Shown here in pieces: positions 34,140-43,145 of a stretch of DNA of 64,000 nt. Origin of the DNA: Puniceibacterium confluentis (GTDB taxonomy: Bacteria > Pseudomonadota > Alphaproteobacteria > Rhodobacterales > Rhodobacteraceae). The stretch's first letter is position 1, and every line of letters begins with the position of its first letter. The notes below the pieces were generated by a model. That model was not told the DNA's origin, did no database searches, and saw nothing but the letters and a program-made list of their open reading frames with translations. The stretch covers positions 93,066 through 157,065 of the forward strand of contig NZ_VOJI01000012.1 in the NCBI RefSeq assembly GCF_007923445.1. Reading direction: 5' to 3'. Both the position numbers and the translations under genes were made by a program.

Positions 34140-35225
34140 TCAGAGAACGACCTCCGCACCGCCTTTCGACGAGGAGGCGAACAGCGCCTCGAGGACAAGG
34201 TTTATGTTGTGCGCCTGCTGGGCCGGTACATTGGACGGCGCGCCGCTGCGCAGGGCGTTCGCAAAGGCCGAGGCTTCGCGGTCAAAGTAGACCGGGTTGC
34301 CGATCTCGGCGATTTCCGGCGAATAGACCGTCTTGCGAACCGCCCAGATCTCGGGAAAGCTGGTTTCGTTCCAGTGGGTCCAGCCTTCGGGCAGGCCCTG
34401 TTTGCCGGTGCTGTAGATCTTGTAGGACGCGGGCATCGGACGCGAATGCATGACGCCTTCGGTGCCGTAGGCGGTGATGTCCCAGTTCTCGGTCCAGGGC
34501 AAGGGATCCCAGGACATGAAGTCGATGGTGATCATCTTGTCATCATAGTTCAGGATCGCCCCGGCGGCGTCCTCGCGGGCGGCGGCGGGCATAATCCCGT
34601 CGAACTTGGTGATCCGGGCGTTGACGGATCGCGGCATGCCGAAGTGAAGCAGAAGCCGGTCGATCGTGTGGCACCCGATCACGAAAAAGGCGCCGCCTAT
34701 GTCGCCGGGCTGGCGCATGTGATCGGTATCCGCCTCGCCATGCGAGCATCCGGCATGGGCGCGGACCTGAAGCACCTTGCCCAACTGCCCCGCGCTCAGG
34801 ACTTCCTGCATCCTGTCCACCGAGGGCGCATAGCGCCAGCAATAGCCGACCTGGAACAACTGGCCAGTCCGCTCCGCCGCTTCGACGAGCCGCAGGGTAT
34901 CCACCGAGCCGCGTCCGGCGGGCTTTTCGCAAAGCACCGCCTTGCCTGCCTCCATCGCCTCGATCGACCAGTCGGCCATCAGATAGCTTTTGGGGTGGAT
35001 CATCACGGCATGGACGTCCGGATCGGCAAGGATCTCTGCCTTGCTGCGCTTCTCGATCCCCATGGCGTCGACAAAGGGATCCAGCAGCGGCGTGTCGTCA
35101 TAGGCTCCGAGGACTTTTGCATTCGTCATGCGCTGGAATGCCTTCACCCGGCCAGAGGTGTGCGGATGGGTGATCCCGAGGCAGGCGATCCCCAGCGTTG
35201 TGTCCTGGCCAATGGAATATGTCAT
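34140..35225 (-). CDS. Gfo/Idh/MocA-family oxidoreductase
   Basis: A 361-aa two-domain dehydrogenase: Rossmann N-terminus (LGIACLGITHPHTSGRVKAFQRM), the GKAVLCEKPAGR motif with catalytic Lys, and the substrate-side segment GGAFFVIGCHTIDRLL containing the catalytic His. The glycine motif is atypical (GITHPHTSG), as in some sugar 3-dehydrogenases. It follows the inositol-dehydrogenase-like gene in the same direction. Such pairs oxidise sugar or cyclitol rings. GGGAGG precedes MTYSIG. Confidence 0.9.
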   Translation of the reverse strand: MTYSIGQDTTLGIACLGITHPHTSGRVKAFQRMTNAKVLGAYDDTPLLDPFVDAMGIEKRSKAEILADPDVHAVMIHPKSYLMADWSIEAMEAGKAVLCEKPAGRGSVDTLRLVEAAERTGQLFQVGYCWRYAPSVDRMQEVLSAGQLGKVLQVRAHAGCSHGEADTDHMRQPGDIGGAFFVIGCHTIDRLLLHFGMPRSVNARITKFDGIMPAAAREDAAGAILNYDDKMITIDFMSWDPLPWTENWDITAYGTEGVMHSRPMPASYKIYSTGKQGLPEGWTHWNETSFPEIWAVRKTVYSPEIAEIGNPVYFDREASAFANALRSGAPSNVPAQQAHNINLVLEALFASSSKGGAEVVL

Positions 35226-35254
35226 CGTGTGGTATCCTCCCTTGATATGTTTGT

Positions 35255-36247
35255 TCAGACCGGGACCGCGCGGCCCGTGCGGACGGATTCGACCGCGCAT
35301 TCGGCCAGCCGCAGGGCCATGACGCCATCGTTCACCGTGGTGGGCATCGGCGAATTGTCGGCAAGCGCGTCGATGAAAGCGTCCATCTCCGAACGGTATG
35401 CCTGGGCGTAGCGTTCCAGGAAGAAGTTCAGCAAAGGTTCGCGGCCGTCGGTGATCTCTGCCGTCGTGATGCGCATGGTGGTCGGACGCAGGTTGTCCTG
35501 TGTCAGCATCCCCGTCGCGCCAAGGACTTCGACCCGCTGGTCATAGCCGTAGACTGCCTCGCGACAGTTGTTGATGTGGGCCTGTTTGCCGCTGGCGGTC
35601 TGCAGCAGGACCATGGCCGTATCGAAATCGTCGTACTGGCTCAGGGACGGGTCGATCAGGCGGGCGCCGAATGCGCTGACCAGCACCGGTTCCTCGCCCA
35701 GCAGCCAGCGCGCCATGTCGAGGTCGTGAATGGTCATGTCGCGAAAGATGCCGCCAGAGGTCTTGATGTAGGACGGCGGCGCCAGCCCGGGATCGCGGCT
35801 CGAGATCACGACCTGACGAACCTCGCCGATCCGCCCGGCGTCGATGGCCCGGCGCATCTCGGCAAAGGTGCTGTCAAAGCGGCGGTTGAAGGCCAGCATC
35901 ACGCGGCCACCGACGCGCTCGATCTCGGCCGCGGCGCTCTGGCTCTGTGCCATGTCGAGGTCGATCGGCTTTTCGCAGAGTACCGCCTTGCCAAGTTCGA
36001 CCGCCTTCAGCAGGAACTGGACATGTGTATCGGTCGGAGTCCCGATGACGACGGCGTCCACGTCCGGCCGGGAAATGGCCGCCATGCAATCGTTCATCGC
36101 CTCGACGCCGAGCGATTTCGCCAGCGGCTCGACCGCGTCGGGAAAGGGGTCGGCGACCGCAACAAGCGTCGCCTTGGGGTTCGCCGCGACGCTCGCCGCG
36201 TGGATCTTGCCGATACGACCGGCCCCCAGAACTGCAATTCCAACCAT
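35255..36247 (-). CDS. Inositol 2-dehydrogenase-like Gfo/Idh/MocA oxidoreductase
   Basis: A 330-aa protein close in pattern to IolG: VGIAVLGAGRIGKIHAASVA (NAD-binding), GKAVLCEKPIDLDMA, FNRRFDSTFAEMRRAIDAGRIGEV and GGIFRDMTIHDLDMARWL with the catalytic Asp/His. It would oxidise myo-inositol or a sugar hydroxyl to the ketone. No other inositol-pathway gene (iolB, C, D, E) is present in the window, so inositol itself is not assured. It shares the transporter operon. Confidence 0.9.
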   Translation of the reverse strand: MVGIAVLGAGRIGKIHAASVAANPKATLVAVADPFPDAVEPLAKSLGVEAMNDCMAAISRPDVDAVVIGTPTDTHVQFLLKAVELGKAVLCEKPIDLDMAQSQSAAAEIERVGGRVMLAFNRRFDSTFAEMRRAIDAGRIGEVRQVVISSRDPGLAPPSYIKTSGGIFRDMTIHDLDMARWLLGEEPVLVSAFGARLIDPSLSQYDDFDTAMVLLQTASGKQAHINNCREAVYGYDQRVEVLGATGMLTQDNLRPTTMRITTAEITDGREPLLNFFLERYAQAYRSEMDAFIDALADNSPMPTTVNDGVMALRLAECAVESVRTGRAVPV

Positions 36248-36300
36248 GTTCGTGTCCTCGTTCTTGTTTCGCAGGGCGCATCGCGCCGGATGTCGGTGGC

Positions 36301-37179
36301 TCAGTCGGCAGGCAGGTCGACGGCCTTGAACTGTTGCATTGTGGTGTCGAATGCCCGCTGCGCGGCAAGCTCCAGCGGCAGGTGGCGGTGCGCGGCCGAG
36401 ATCAGCTCGACCCCCCAGTAACCGCGGTAACCGACGTCAAGGATTGCCTGGATCTGCGCCGGGATGTCGATCGCGCCTTCGCCGCAAAGGCGTCGGTAAT
36501 GCGTCGAGTCGTTGAACAGCGTGCCCAGAACCTCGGCCCCGGCGTCGTCAAGCTCGACCGCCCGCAGAAGTTCGGGAGGCATCTTGCGGATGTCTTCGGC
36601 CGTCATGCCGCCGCGCTGGACATGCCAGGTATCGACAAGCAGGCCACCGTTGGTGGTGCCCAGCCCGTCGAACAGGGCCAGCCCGCGGTCGATGCTGTCG
36701 ATGCTCGCAAACGGCAGGAACTCGATCACGATGTCGATGCCCAGCGGCGCCGCCCGTTCGCAGATCCCGGCAAGCGCGTCGCGCATCGCGGCAAGATCCG
36801 GCGCGCCCGTCTCGAAGACGCCGCCGCCAAGCTTGATCTTTTTGACACCCAGTTCGGCGCCGATTTCCAGCATCCGGTCGTACATCCTTTCCGATGCCAG
36901 ACGCGGCTCTCCGTCAAGATGCCAGTCCACCAGAAACTCGAGCTCGACGTGGCGGATGCCGTTGTCCGAGAAGATGCGGCGTATTGTCGGCAGTCCGTAC
37001 CGGGCGAGAGAGGCTTCCATATCGGCCATCACGAAGCCCATGCCACGCCAGCCGACACGTCCCGAAACTTCTGCGCGGTCCTTCAGTGGAAAGGGGCTGA
37101 CCTCGCTCGGCGCGCCTGGATAGGTGGCACCGCTGACCGTCCAGTAGGACGCGCAGAGGTCGATGTCGTCGATTTTCAT
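36301..37179 (-). CDS. Sugar phosphate isomerase/epimerase-family TIM barrel
   Basis: A 292-aa xylose isomerase-like protein (AP_endonuc_2 fold). Metal-ligand positions appear as Glu in HVELEFLVDW, Glu in DIVIEFLPFAS, Asp/His in LLVDTWHVQRGGM and Glu near the C-terminus in GYWGVELISA. The family includes inosose dehydratases, sugar epimerases and lyases that act on 3-ketoglycosides. Next to two Gfo/Idh enzymes this last activity is worth considering. Confidence 0.86.
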   Translation of the reverse strand: MKIDDIDLCASYWTVSGATYPGAPSEVSPFPLKDRAEVSGRVGWRGMGFVMADMEASLARYGLPTIRRIFSDNGIRHVELEFLVDWHLDGEPRLASERMYDRMLEIGAELGVKKIKLGGGVFETGAPDLAAMRDALAGICERAAPLGIDIVIEFLPFASIDSIDRGLALFDGLGTTNGGLLVDTWHVQRGGMTAEDIRKMPPELLRAVELDDAGAEVLGTLFNDSTHYRRLCGEGAIDIPAQIQAILDVGYRGYWGVELISAAHRHLPLELAAQRAFDTTMQQFKAVDLPAD

Positions 37180-37275
37180 TTCTGGGCCTCGGGGGATGCT
37201 GTTGTTGAAACGGATCAGGCGGTCGCCGCCAGAGCAGAGTGTCGCGCCCCTGTCGGGCCGGGGCGCGACCGGGTA

Positions 37276-38478
37276 TCAGAAGCTTTGCTGCCCGGTTGTC
37301 TTTTCGATCAGCTTGTCGATCGAGACGGCCAGGACCAGCAGGAGACCGGTGACGATGAGGCGGATCTCGTTCTCGACACCCATGAGATTCAATCCGTTGC
37401 TCACGGTGCCAATCACCAGCGCGCCCAGCAGTGCCGCATGGATCGACCCACGGCCGCCAAACAGGCTCACTCCGCCGATCACCGCCGCAGCAATCGATTC
37501 CAGCAACAGGGTGCCGCCACCGACGCCGCCTCCGGAGAAGACCCCGACCCCGAGAGTGCGCGAGGCGGCGATGATGCCCGCCAGAGCCGCGACACCGCCG
37601 GCGATGGCAAAGGCGGCCATCTTGATCCGCGCCACATTGACGCCGGACCGACGCGCCGCTTCGTCGTTGTTGCCGACGGCGTAGAGGAACAGGCCGAACT
37701 GCGTCTCACGCAGGATGTAGCCCCCGATCCCGAGCAGGACCGCAAAGATCAGCAGGACGAGCGGGATGCCCTGGTGTGCGGTCAGGATCATGACCACGAT
37801 GATGCCAAAGACGGTGGCTGCGGCCATCGGCAGTACCACGGCCTGCACGAGGGCCGTTTCAAGCCCGGCCTTCCGGCGTCCGGCGACTTCCGAGATGATC
37901 AGCGCGGCAAAGGCGGCCAATCCGATGAAGAGAACGATCCACGCCCAGCTGCCCGATATGTTGGTGAGGGCAATACGCTCGAGTCCGGTTCCGTTCAGGC
38001 TGTAACGGGCGGTTTCGGGCAGCAGGATCAGTTGCAGGCCATTGAGGGCAAGGCCGAGTCCGAGGGTGACCACGAATGACGGGACACCGACAAAGGTGAC
38101 CCATCGCGCCGACAGGCTGCCGATGCCCGCACCAAGCAGGATGGCGATTGGAACCGAGATCCACGGCGAAAAACCGAACTCGACGATGAGTTTGGCCATC
38201 AGAACCGAGGTGACGCCGTTGATGGCGGCGACGGACAGATCGATTTCCTTGACCAGCAGGACGAACATCAGGCCCAGGGCCATGATGCCGACGACGGTGC
38301 TTTGCACCAGCAGGTTCGAGAGGTTGCGCGGCGTGAGGAACACATCGCTTTGTGAAGCGAAGAAGATCCACAGCGCGACAAGTCCGATGACGATCGGCAG
38401 GGCACGAAGATCGGTCGACAGAAGTTCGTTAAAACTTCGGCGCTTGGGTGGGAGCGTGGTTGTGCTGACATGGGCCAT
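37276..38478 (-). CDS. Sugar ABC transporter permease
   Basis: A 400-aa membrane protein of the RbsC/XylH family with about ten helices. NLLVQSTVVGIMALGLMFVLLVKEIDLSVAAING is the family signature near the N-terminus, and the C-terminal half has RRSGVNVARIKMAAFAIAGGVAALAGII. The length is closer to XylH than RbsC. It belongs with the ATPase and binding protein next to it. Confidence 0.92.
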   Translation of the reverse strand: MAHVSTTTLPPKRRSFNELLSTDLRALPIVIGLVALWIFFASQSDVFLTPRNLSNLLVQSTVVGIMALGLMFVLLVKEIDLSVAAINGVTSVLMAKLIVEFGFSPWISVPIAILLGAGIGSLSARWVTFVGVPSFVVTLGLGLALNGLQLILLPETARYSLNGTGLERIALTNISGSWAWIVLFIGLAAFAALIISEVAGRRKAGLETALVQAVVLPMAAATVFGIIVVMILTAHQGIPLVLLIFAVLLGIGGYILRETQFGLFLYAVGNNDEAARRSGVNVARIKMAAFAIAGGVAALAGIIAASRTLGVGVFSGGGVGGGTLLLESIAAAVIGGVSLFGGRGSIHAALLGALVIGTVSNGLNLMGVENEIRLIVTGLLLVLAVSIDKLIEKTTGQQSF

Positions 38479-38510
38479 GTGTGAAGTCCTCGAGTGATGG
38501 GTGACTGCGG

Positions 38511-39320
38511 TTATCCCGCGAGATTGACGCCTTCGTTGCCGCCGACCATGGCGTTCACGACCTGCTCGCCCGTGACCTCACTGGACTTGAAGCTCGCGAC
38601 ATTGGCGCCCAGGCGCATGACTTCGATGCGGTCGGTGGAATTCACCACAAAATGATGGATGTCATGGCTGACCACGACAATGCCCAGCCCCTGGTCGGCC
38701 AGCGTTCGGATCAGCGTCGCGACACTTTCCGCGGCCGAATGGCTGAGCGCCGCGGTAGGTTCGTCAAGAATGACGACCTTGGGTGTCCAGAGGATCGAAC
38801 GCGCGATGGCGATGTTCTGCCTCTGGCCGCCGGACATTGCGCCCACCGGCCGGGTCAGCGACATGCCGCCAAGCCGCATCCGGGTCAGAACCTCGCGCGC
38901 ACGAACCTCGCTCTCGGCCCGGCGGATACGACGTCCGCCCCAGGGCGAACCGGTCAGTTCCCTGCCGAGGAACAGGTTCTGCACCGCGTCGAGATTGTGG
39001 CACAATGCCAGATCCTGATAGACCGTCTGGATGCCCAGCCTGGTCGCATCGGTGGGCGTGTTCACACGCACCGGCTTGCCCTCGAACAGATAGTCGCCTG
39101 AATCGGCGGCGTGAACGCCTGCCATCACCTTGACGAGGGTGGATTTGCCCGCGCCATTGTCCCCGACGAGCGCAACCACTTCGCCTGCATGGACATCCAC
39201 CGATGCGCCACGCAGGGCGTGCAGCGATCCAAAATGTTTCTGAATGTTGCGCATCGAGATCAGTGGTGTCCCGCCGACAGGCGCCACCGTTCTCTGTTGC
39301 TCGGCTGTCAATGCCGCCAT
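38511..39320 (-). CDS. Sugar ABC transporter ATP-binding protein
   Basis: A 269-aa single-domain ATPase. Walker A GDNGAGKSTLVKVMAGV, signature MSGGQRQNIAIARSI and Walker B VVILDEPTAAL are intact. Most sugar importers of this class use a two-domain ATPase; single-domain forms such as FrcA exist. Start ATG preceded by GGGAGG. Confidence 0.93.
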   Translation of the reverse strand: MAALTAEQQRTVAPVGGTPLISMRNIQKHFGSLHALRGASVDVHAGEVVALVGDNGAGKSTLVKVMAGVHAADSGDYLFEGKPVRVNTPTDATRLGIQTVYQDLALCHNLDAVQNLFLGRELTGSPWGGRRIRRAESEVRAREVLTRMRLGGMSLTRPVGAMSGGQRQNIAIARSILWTPKVVILDEPTAALSHSAAESVATLIRTLADQGLGIVVVSHDIHHFVVNSTDRIEVMRLGANVASFKSSEVTGEQVVNAMVGGNEGVNLAG

Positions 39321-39348
39321 CTGTCGTTTCCTCCCTTAGATGAGTGAG

Positions 39349-39369
39349 TGGGCGGCGCAACGCCGCCCA
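39349..39369 (-). promoter_or_regulatory. Intra-operon hairpin after the binding-protein gene
   Basis: TGGGCGGCG and CGCCGCCCA form a perfect 9-bp stem with a 3-base loop, directly after the binding-protein stop and before the ATPase start, with no T-run. Such hairpins stabilise the upstream message so that binding protein exceeds membrane parts. Confidence 0.6.
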
Positions 39370-39378
39370 CAGCCTGGC

Positions 39379-40446
39379 CTAGAGATTGGCCGCGCAGACC
39401 TCGGTGCTCTCGATACCCTGGCAGATCTCTGCCCAGGTCCAGACACCCTTGGCGACAACCTCGTCCAGGGTATCCATCGTGATGTTCGACACCGGGAGGA
39501 AGATGGCCGGAACATCCAGATATTGATTGTTCACCGTGCCATTCACCAGATCCTGTGGCACGCCGTTTCCGGCAAGGATCGAAGCGGCGACATCGGCGGC
39601 GGCATTCGCCTCTACCTTCAGGTCTTTCAGGACCGAGTTGTCCTGCCAGCCCTGTGCAATGTAGCGCAGCGCCTCGACCGTGGCGTCCTGCCCGCCTGTG
39701 ACGAGCTTCTCTCCGGGCTGGTAGCCCTGGCTGATCAGCGCGGCCACGGAGCCGCCGGTGGTGCCGTCATTCATGCCGACGAATATGTCGACGTCACCGC
39801 CGGTGCGGGTCAGGCAATCTTCGGCAAAGCTCTGCGCCAGAGTCGGATCCCAGTTGCGGGTGTATTGCTCGCAGACAACCTCGACCTTTCCGGATTCGAT
39901 CAGCGGTGTCAGGAACTCGTTCTGGCCCTTTTCGTACTGGCCGGTGCCGAATTCGCCCTGGTTGCCCTTGACCCGGGCCACCTTGACCACCGCCTTGTCC
40001 ATGCCCTGGATGAGTTCGGCGGCGCGCTTGCCCTGGGCCTGGCCGACCGAGAGGGAATCAAACACGACATGCGCCTCGGCCTTTCCGCCGATCGCATCGT
40101 GATCGTAGAGAACGACCGGCACGCCATCGACTTCGGCAGCGGCAAGGCCACCAGCGACAAGGTTGGCATCAGCCGAAGTCAGCATGATCAGGTCCGCGCC
40201 CTGCGCGATGGCGTCCTCGATCTGGCGTTGCTGCTGCTGCGGATCGCCCTGCGCGTTCTGCACGGTGACGGCGGCGCCCGGCATCTTCTCTTTCATCGCT
40301 TCGACGAAGAACGGAGCGTCGCGGCTCTCAAAGCGGATAGTGGTGGTGTTCGGCAGCAGAAAAAAGACTTTTTTTGCGTCCTGCGCATGTGCGGAACCGG
40401 CAATCGCCGTCGTCGCAAGAAGCGCGGTCAGTAGCAGTCTCATCAA
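39379..40446 (-). CDS. Sugar ABC transporter substrate-binding protein
   Basis: A 355-aa periplasmic protein: signal peptide (MRLLLTALLATTAIAGSAHAQD) then a peripla_BP_4/RbsB fold (FFLLPNTTTIRFESRDAPFFVEAMKEKMPG, GADLIMLTSADANLVAGGL, VPVVLYDHDAIGG). Cys pairs (CEQYT...AEDCL) may form a disulfide. It is the first gene of the long leftward operon and so sets the substrate range, probably a sugar, cyclitol or glycoside. Confidence 0.93.
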   Translation of the reverse strand: MMRLLLTALLATTAIAGSAHAQDAKKVFFLLPNTTTIRFESRDAPFFVEAMKEKMPGAAVTVQNAQGDPQQQQRQIEDAIAQGADLIMLTSADANLVAGGLAAAEVDGVPVVLYDHDAIGGKAEAHVVFDSLSVGQAQGKRAAELIQGMDKAVVKVARVKGNQGEFGTGQYEKGQNEFLTPLIESGKVEVVCEQYTRNWDPTLAQSFAEDCLTRTGGDVDIFVGMNDGTTGGSVAALISQGYQPGEKLVTGGQDATVEALRYIAQGWQDNSVLKDLKVEANAAADVAASILAGNGVPQDLVNGTVNNQYLDVPAIFLPVSNITMDTLDEVVAKGVWTWAEICQGIESTEVCAANL

Positions 40447-40605
40447 GATTTCCTCCCTTGGGAAAGTTGCAAAATTGGTGTTCTGGAGCTACGCCCCCTC
40501 TGCGTGCGCTGCCATTCCGTTCCGGTTTTGCCTGTTGAGGCGTCGGACACGAAATCATTAACTTAAGCAACATGATGATTGGAAATGACTTCTGGGTCGC
40601 ACAGT

Positions 40606-40620
40606 ATATCATTCTGATAT
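40606..40620. promoter_or_regulatory. Palindrome overlapping the LysR start, probable autoregulatory site
   Basis: ATATCATTCTGATAT is a perfect 6+3+6 palindrome. Its right half includes the first two bases of the LysR start codon. It has the T-N11-A form of LysR boxes and lies in the 172-base divergent region before the transporter operon. Confidence 0.5.
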
Positions 40621-41578
40621 GAAAATTGATCCGCGCCACCTCATGCAACTGTCCGCCATCGTCGAAACCGGCGGCCTTACAGAGGCTGCGACGCTGCTTG
40701 GCACCAGTCAGCCCGCAATCAGCCGGATGCTGACAGCGCTCGAAGCGCGCCTCGGCCAGCCCCTGATACTGCGCGACCGCCGACCGCTGCAACCGACGCT
40801 GCTGGGGCGTGCCCTGGCCGAACAGGGGGACGCGATCCGGCTTGCCGCGCGACGCAGTGCGGACGTCGCGGACGCCTTGCGTCTGGGCGAAAGGGGCACC
40901 GTCAGGATCGGAGGCACCCCCTACTTCACGGACGCGCTGATCTCGGGGATGATTGCCGAGTTCCACGGCGCCCATCCCAGCGTCAGGGTCGATCAGCGTT
41001 ACGGATACACCGCAGAACTGAAAGCTCTGGTGAAGAGCGGGCAGATCGACCTCGCCATCTGTCCGGTCGAGTTACTCGGAGAAGGTGACGAAGATCTGAG
41101 CTTCGAGGAACTTCTTCCCGGTCGGAACGTCGTCGCCTGTCGCGTCGGTCATCCGCTTACACATGTTCGACCGCTCCGTGCCGAGGCGCTGCTGGAATAC
41201 CGCTGGATCGAACCGCCGCGCGGCAGCCCCCTCATCGCAGACCTGCGCACGGCGCTCCTCGCGATCGGTGCGAGGCAGGTGTCGGTGGTTTACACCGGCG
41301 GCTCGCTGACCAGCCTCGTCAATCACCTCAAAGCCAGTGACAGCCTGACGATTCTGCCCCACAGCGTTGTCTTCGCGATGCGAAAGTCGGAAGAGATCAC
41401 CGCCCTCCCGCTTGATCTGGCGCATCCGCCGCGCTCGCTTGCCATCCTGCGCTCTGGCGTAAGCCCGGCACCGGCCAGCGCTACCCGCTTTGCAGAGCAC
41501 GTCATATCGGCTTTCGCCGAGTTGCGATCGCTGATCCGCGAGCACGAGAGGAACTTTGATTGGGGCCGTGGCGACTGA
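40619..41578 (+). CDS. LysR-family regulator divergent from the sugar/aromatic operon
   Basis: A 319-aa LysR protein: HTH LMQLSAIVETGGLTEAATLLGTSQPAISRMLTALEARLGQPL and an effector domain (RIGGTPYFTDALISGMIAEFHGAHPSVRVDQR...DLAICPVELLGE). It diverges from the binding-protein gene and likely controls the whole run down to the BKACE gene. Effector unknown; an aromatic or sugar intermediate is plausible. Confidence 0.9.
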   Translation: MKIDPRHLMQLSAIVETGGLTEAATLLGTSQPAISRMLTALEARLGQPLILRDRRPLQPTLLGRALAEQGDAIRLAARRSADVADALRLGERGTVRIGGTPYFTDALISGMIAEFHGAHPSVRVDQRYGYTAELKALVKSGQIDLAICPVELLGEGDEDLSFEELLPGRNVVACRVGHPLTHVRPLRAEALLEYRWIEPPRGSPLIADLRTALLAIGARQVSVVYTGGSLTSLVNHLKASDSLTILPHSVVFAMRKSEEITALPLDLAHPPRSLAILRSGVSPAPASATRFAEHVISAFAELRSLIREHERNFDWGRGD

Positions 41579-41614
41579 CGGAGGGCTGAGTGCCATCACC
41601 CCTGCGGCGCCGGT

Positions 41615-42334
41615 TCAGCTGTCTGTCGGCCGCTCCGGTTCGATCTGGCCGCGACGGGCCAGTGCGCGCGCCACGATCCAGACGCCCAGCGCCCATGCCG
41701 CGCCCAGTGTCCAACCGGCCAGCACATCCGATGGCCAGTGCACCCCGAGATAGACCCGGCTGACCCCGACAAGCACCGTCAACAGCCCGGCGCAAAGCAT
41801 GTAAAAGGCCCTTATCCGACCGCGCTTTTCGACACGGGCCAGCATGACCGCCAGGGTCAGATAGGTGACCGCCGCCATCAGCGAATGCCCGGAGGGAAAC
41901 GACGCGGTTGCGACCTCGACGCCGTGTGGCACAAGATCCGGGCGCGGACGCGAATAGCCCGACTTTGCCAGATGCGACAGCGACTGCCCGCCCAGGATGG
42001 TGATTGCCAGGAACAGCGCCGAGGCCGCCTGGCGGCGCAGGACGAGAAAGATGATCACCAGGAGCGACACAAGTGTCAGCACCGTGACTCCGCCCAGCGC
42101 AGTGATATCCCGCATCGCGATCTGGATCTGCGGTCCGCCAATCGGGTTCGCCGGATCACCGGGGGTGCGCAGGGCAAGCAGAACCGCCTCGTCAAAGGTG
42201 CGCAGGTCGCCATCAACCATTTCGGCCGCCAGGGCAAAGAACGCCCATAACGCGGCCATGATCACCAACAGCGCGGTCAGTGTTACGGTCTCTGCCCTGC
42301 GCAGCAGAGCGGTCAGGGGGGCGGGCAATTGCAT
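41615..42334 (-). CDS. PAP2-family membrane phosphatase
   Basis: A 239-aa protein with about six helices and the three PAP2 motifs: KSGYSRPRPDL, SFPSGHSLMAA and SRVYLGVHWPSDVLAGW. It probably dephosphorylates a lipid phosphate (undecaprenyl pyrophosphate or phosphatidate) at the periplasmic face. The start 14 codons into the longest frame is chosen because GGAG lies just before it; the upstream ATG is an alternative. Monocistronic. Confidence 0.88.
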   Translation of the reverse strand: MQLPAPLTALLRRAETVTLTALLVIMAALWAFFALAAEMVDGDLRTFDEAVLLALRTPGDPANPIGGPQIQIAMRDITALGGVTVLTLVSLLVIIFLVLRRQAASALFLAITILGGQSLSHLAKSGYSRPRPDLVPHGVEVATASFPSGHSLMAAVTYLTLAVMLARVEKRGRIRAFYMLCAGLLTVLVGVSRVYLGVHWPSDVLAGWTLGAAWALGVWIVARALARRGQIEPERPTDS

Positions 42335-42482
42335 GACGTCTCCGAATTGATCCAGCTTCTGAACATGGTCCTGCATTCTCCCGCGCCAAGTCAGGCCCGG
42401 GCGTTACCGCAGATTTTTTCCCGAATGATCCGACCCGAGCTGCGCGCCACCCGTCAAGGCCGCCGACGCGCGTTCGTCAGGA

Positions 42483-42974
42483 TCAGCGGATCTCGTTGAT
42501 ATGGCAATGATCTTCGGTCAGTGCGGCAGGCCTTGTGGCGACCAGAGGCCGGTTCATCGAATCGCAGGACACCGCGTCGATGTCCAGCAAGGCGCCTACA
42601 TCGTCCTCGGGAAGGTTCAGCAGCCGCAGATCCCCGGGGGTGGCGAGCCGGGTGGCGAGACGTTCGCGCACCGCCGCGATGCGCAACCCGTGGTGCTCGA
42701 GCAGCCATTTGAACACCAGCACCGGCACCTCTGCGGCCTGTGCCAGAAAATCCGGCACATTTGCCGGTGGCCTCGTCACCCGGTCCACCATGACGACACG
42801 ACTTTCGATCATCCGCTGGCACAGCATGACGGCCACCGGCGCCGCGGGAGCCGTGGCTTCCGCTTCGGGGACGGGTATGCTGCCTTTGTCGATCTGATCG
42901 AGTCGCTCTTTGCCCGGTATGGCTCGGGGACCTCGCCAGACTTTGGCTGGGTGCGGAAGGCCGGACTGCGCCAC
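42483..42974 (-). pseudogene. Truncated GntR-type regulator (UTRA domain only)
   Basis: The region AVMLCQRMIESRVVMVDRVT to VFKWLLEHHGLRIAAVRERLATRLATPGDLRLLNLPEDDVGALLDIDAVSCDSMNRPLVATR fits a UTRA ligand domain. The N-terminal winged helix is missing. The neighbouring plus-strand gene is also broken, so this whole locus has decayed. Confidence 0.5.
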
Positions 42975-43145
42975 ATGCTGCTTGGCGGCCTGTCGCAGCC
43001 CGAGCGCAATGTCCAGCCGCCGATGAATTCACCACCGTTCAGGATCCTTGCGAACTGTCCGACGCCATCGCCTATTTTCTCGCCGACTTTGCCAAATCCA
43101 ACCCCGCGCAAAGACGGGCCAAAACCCCGACAGAAGAATACTCAG

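Noticed and set aside
36334-38079. 581-codon plus-strand frame across the permease and isomerase genes
   Set aside because: Spans two real minus-strand genes and their gap; typical GC shadow.
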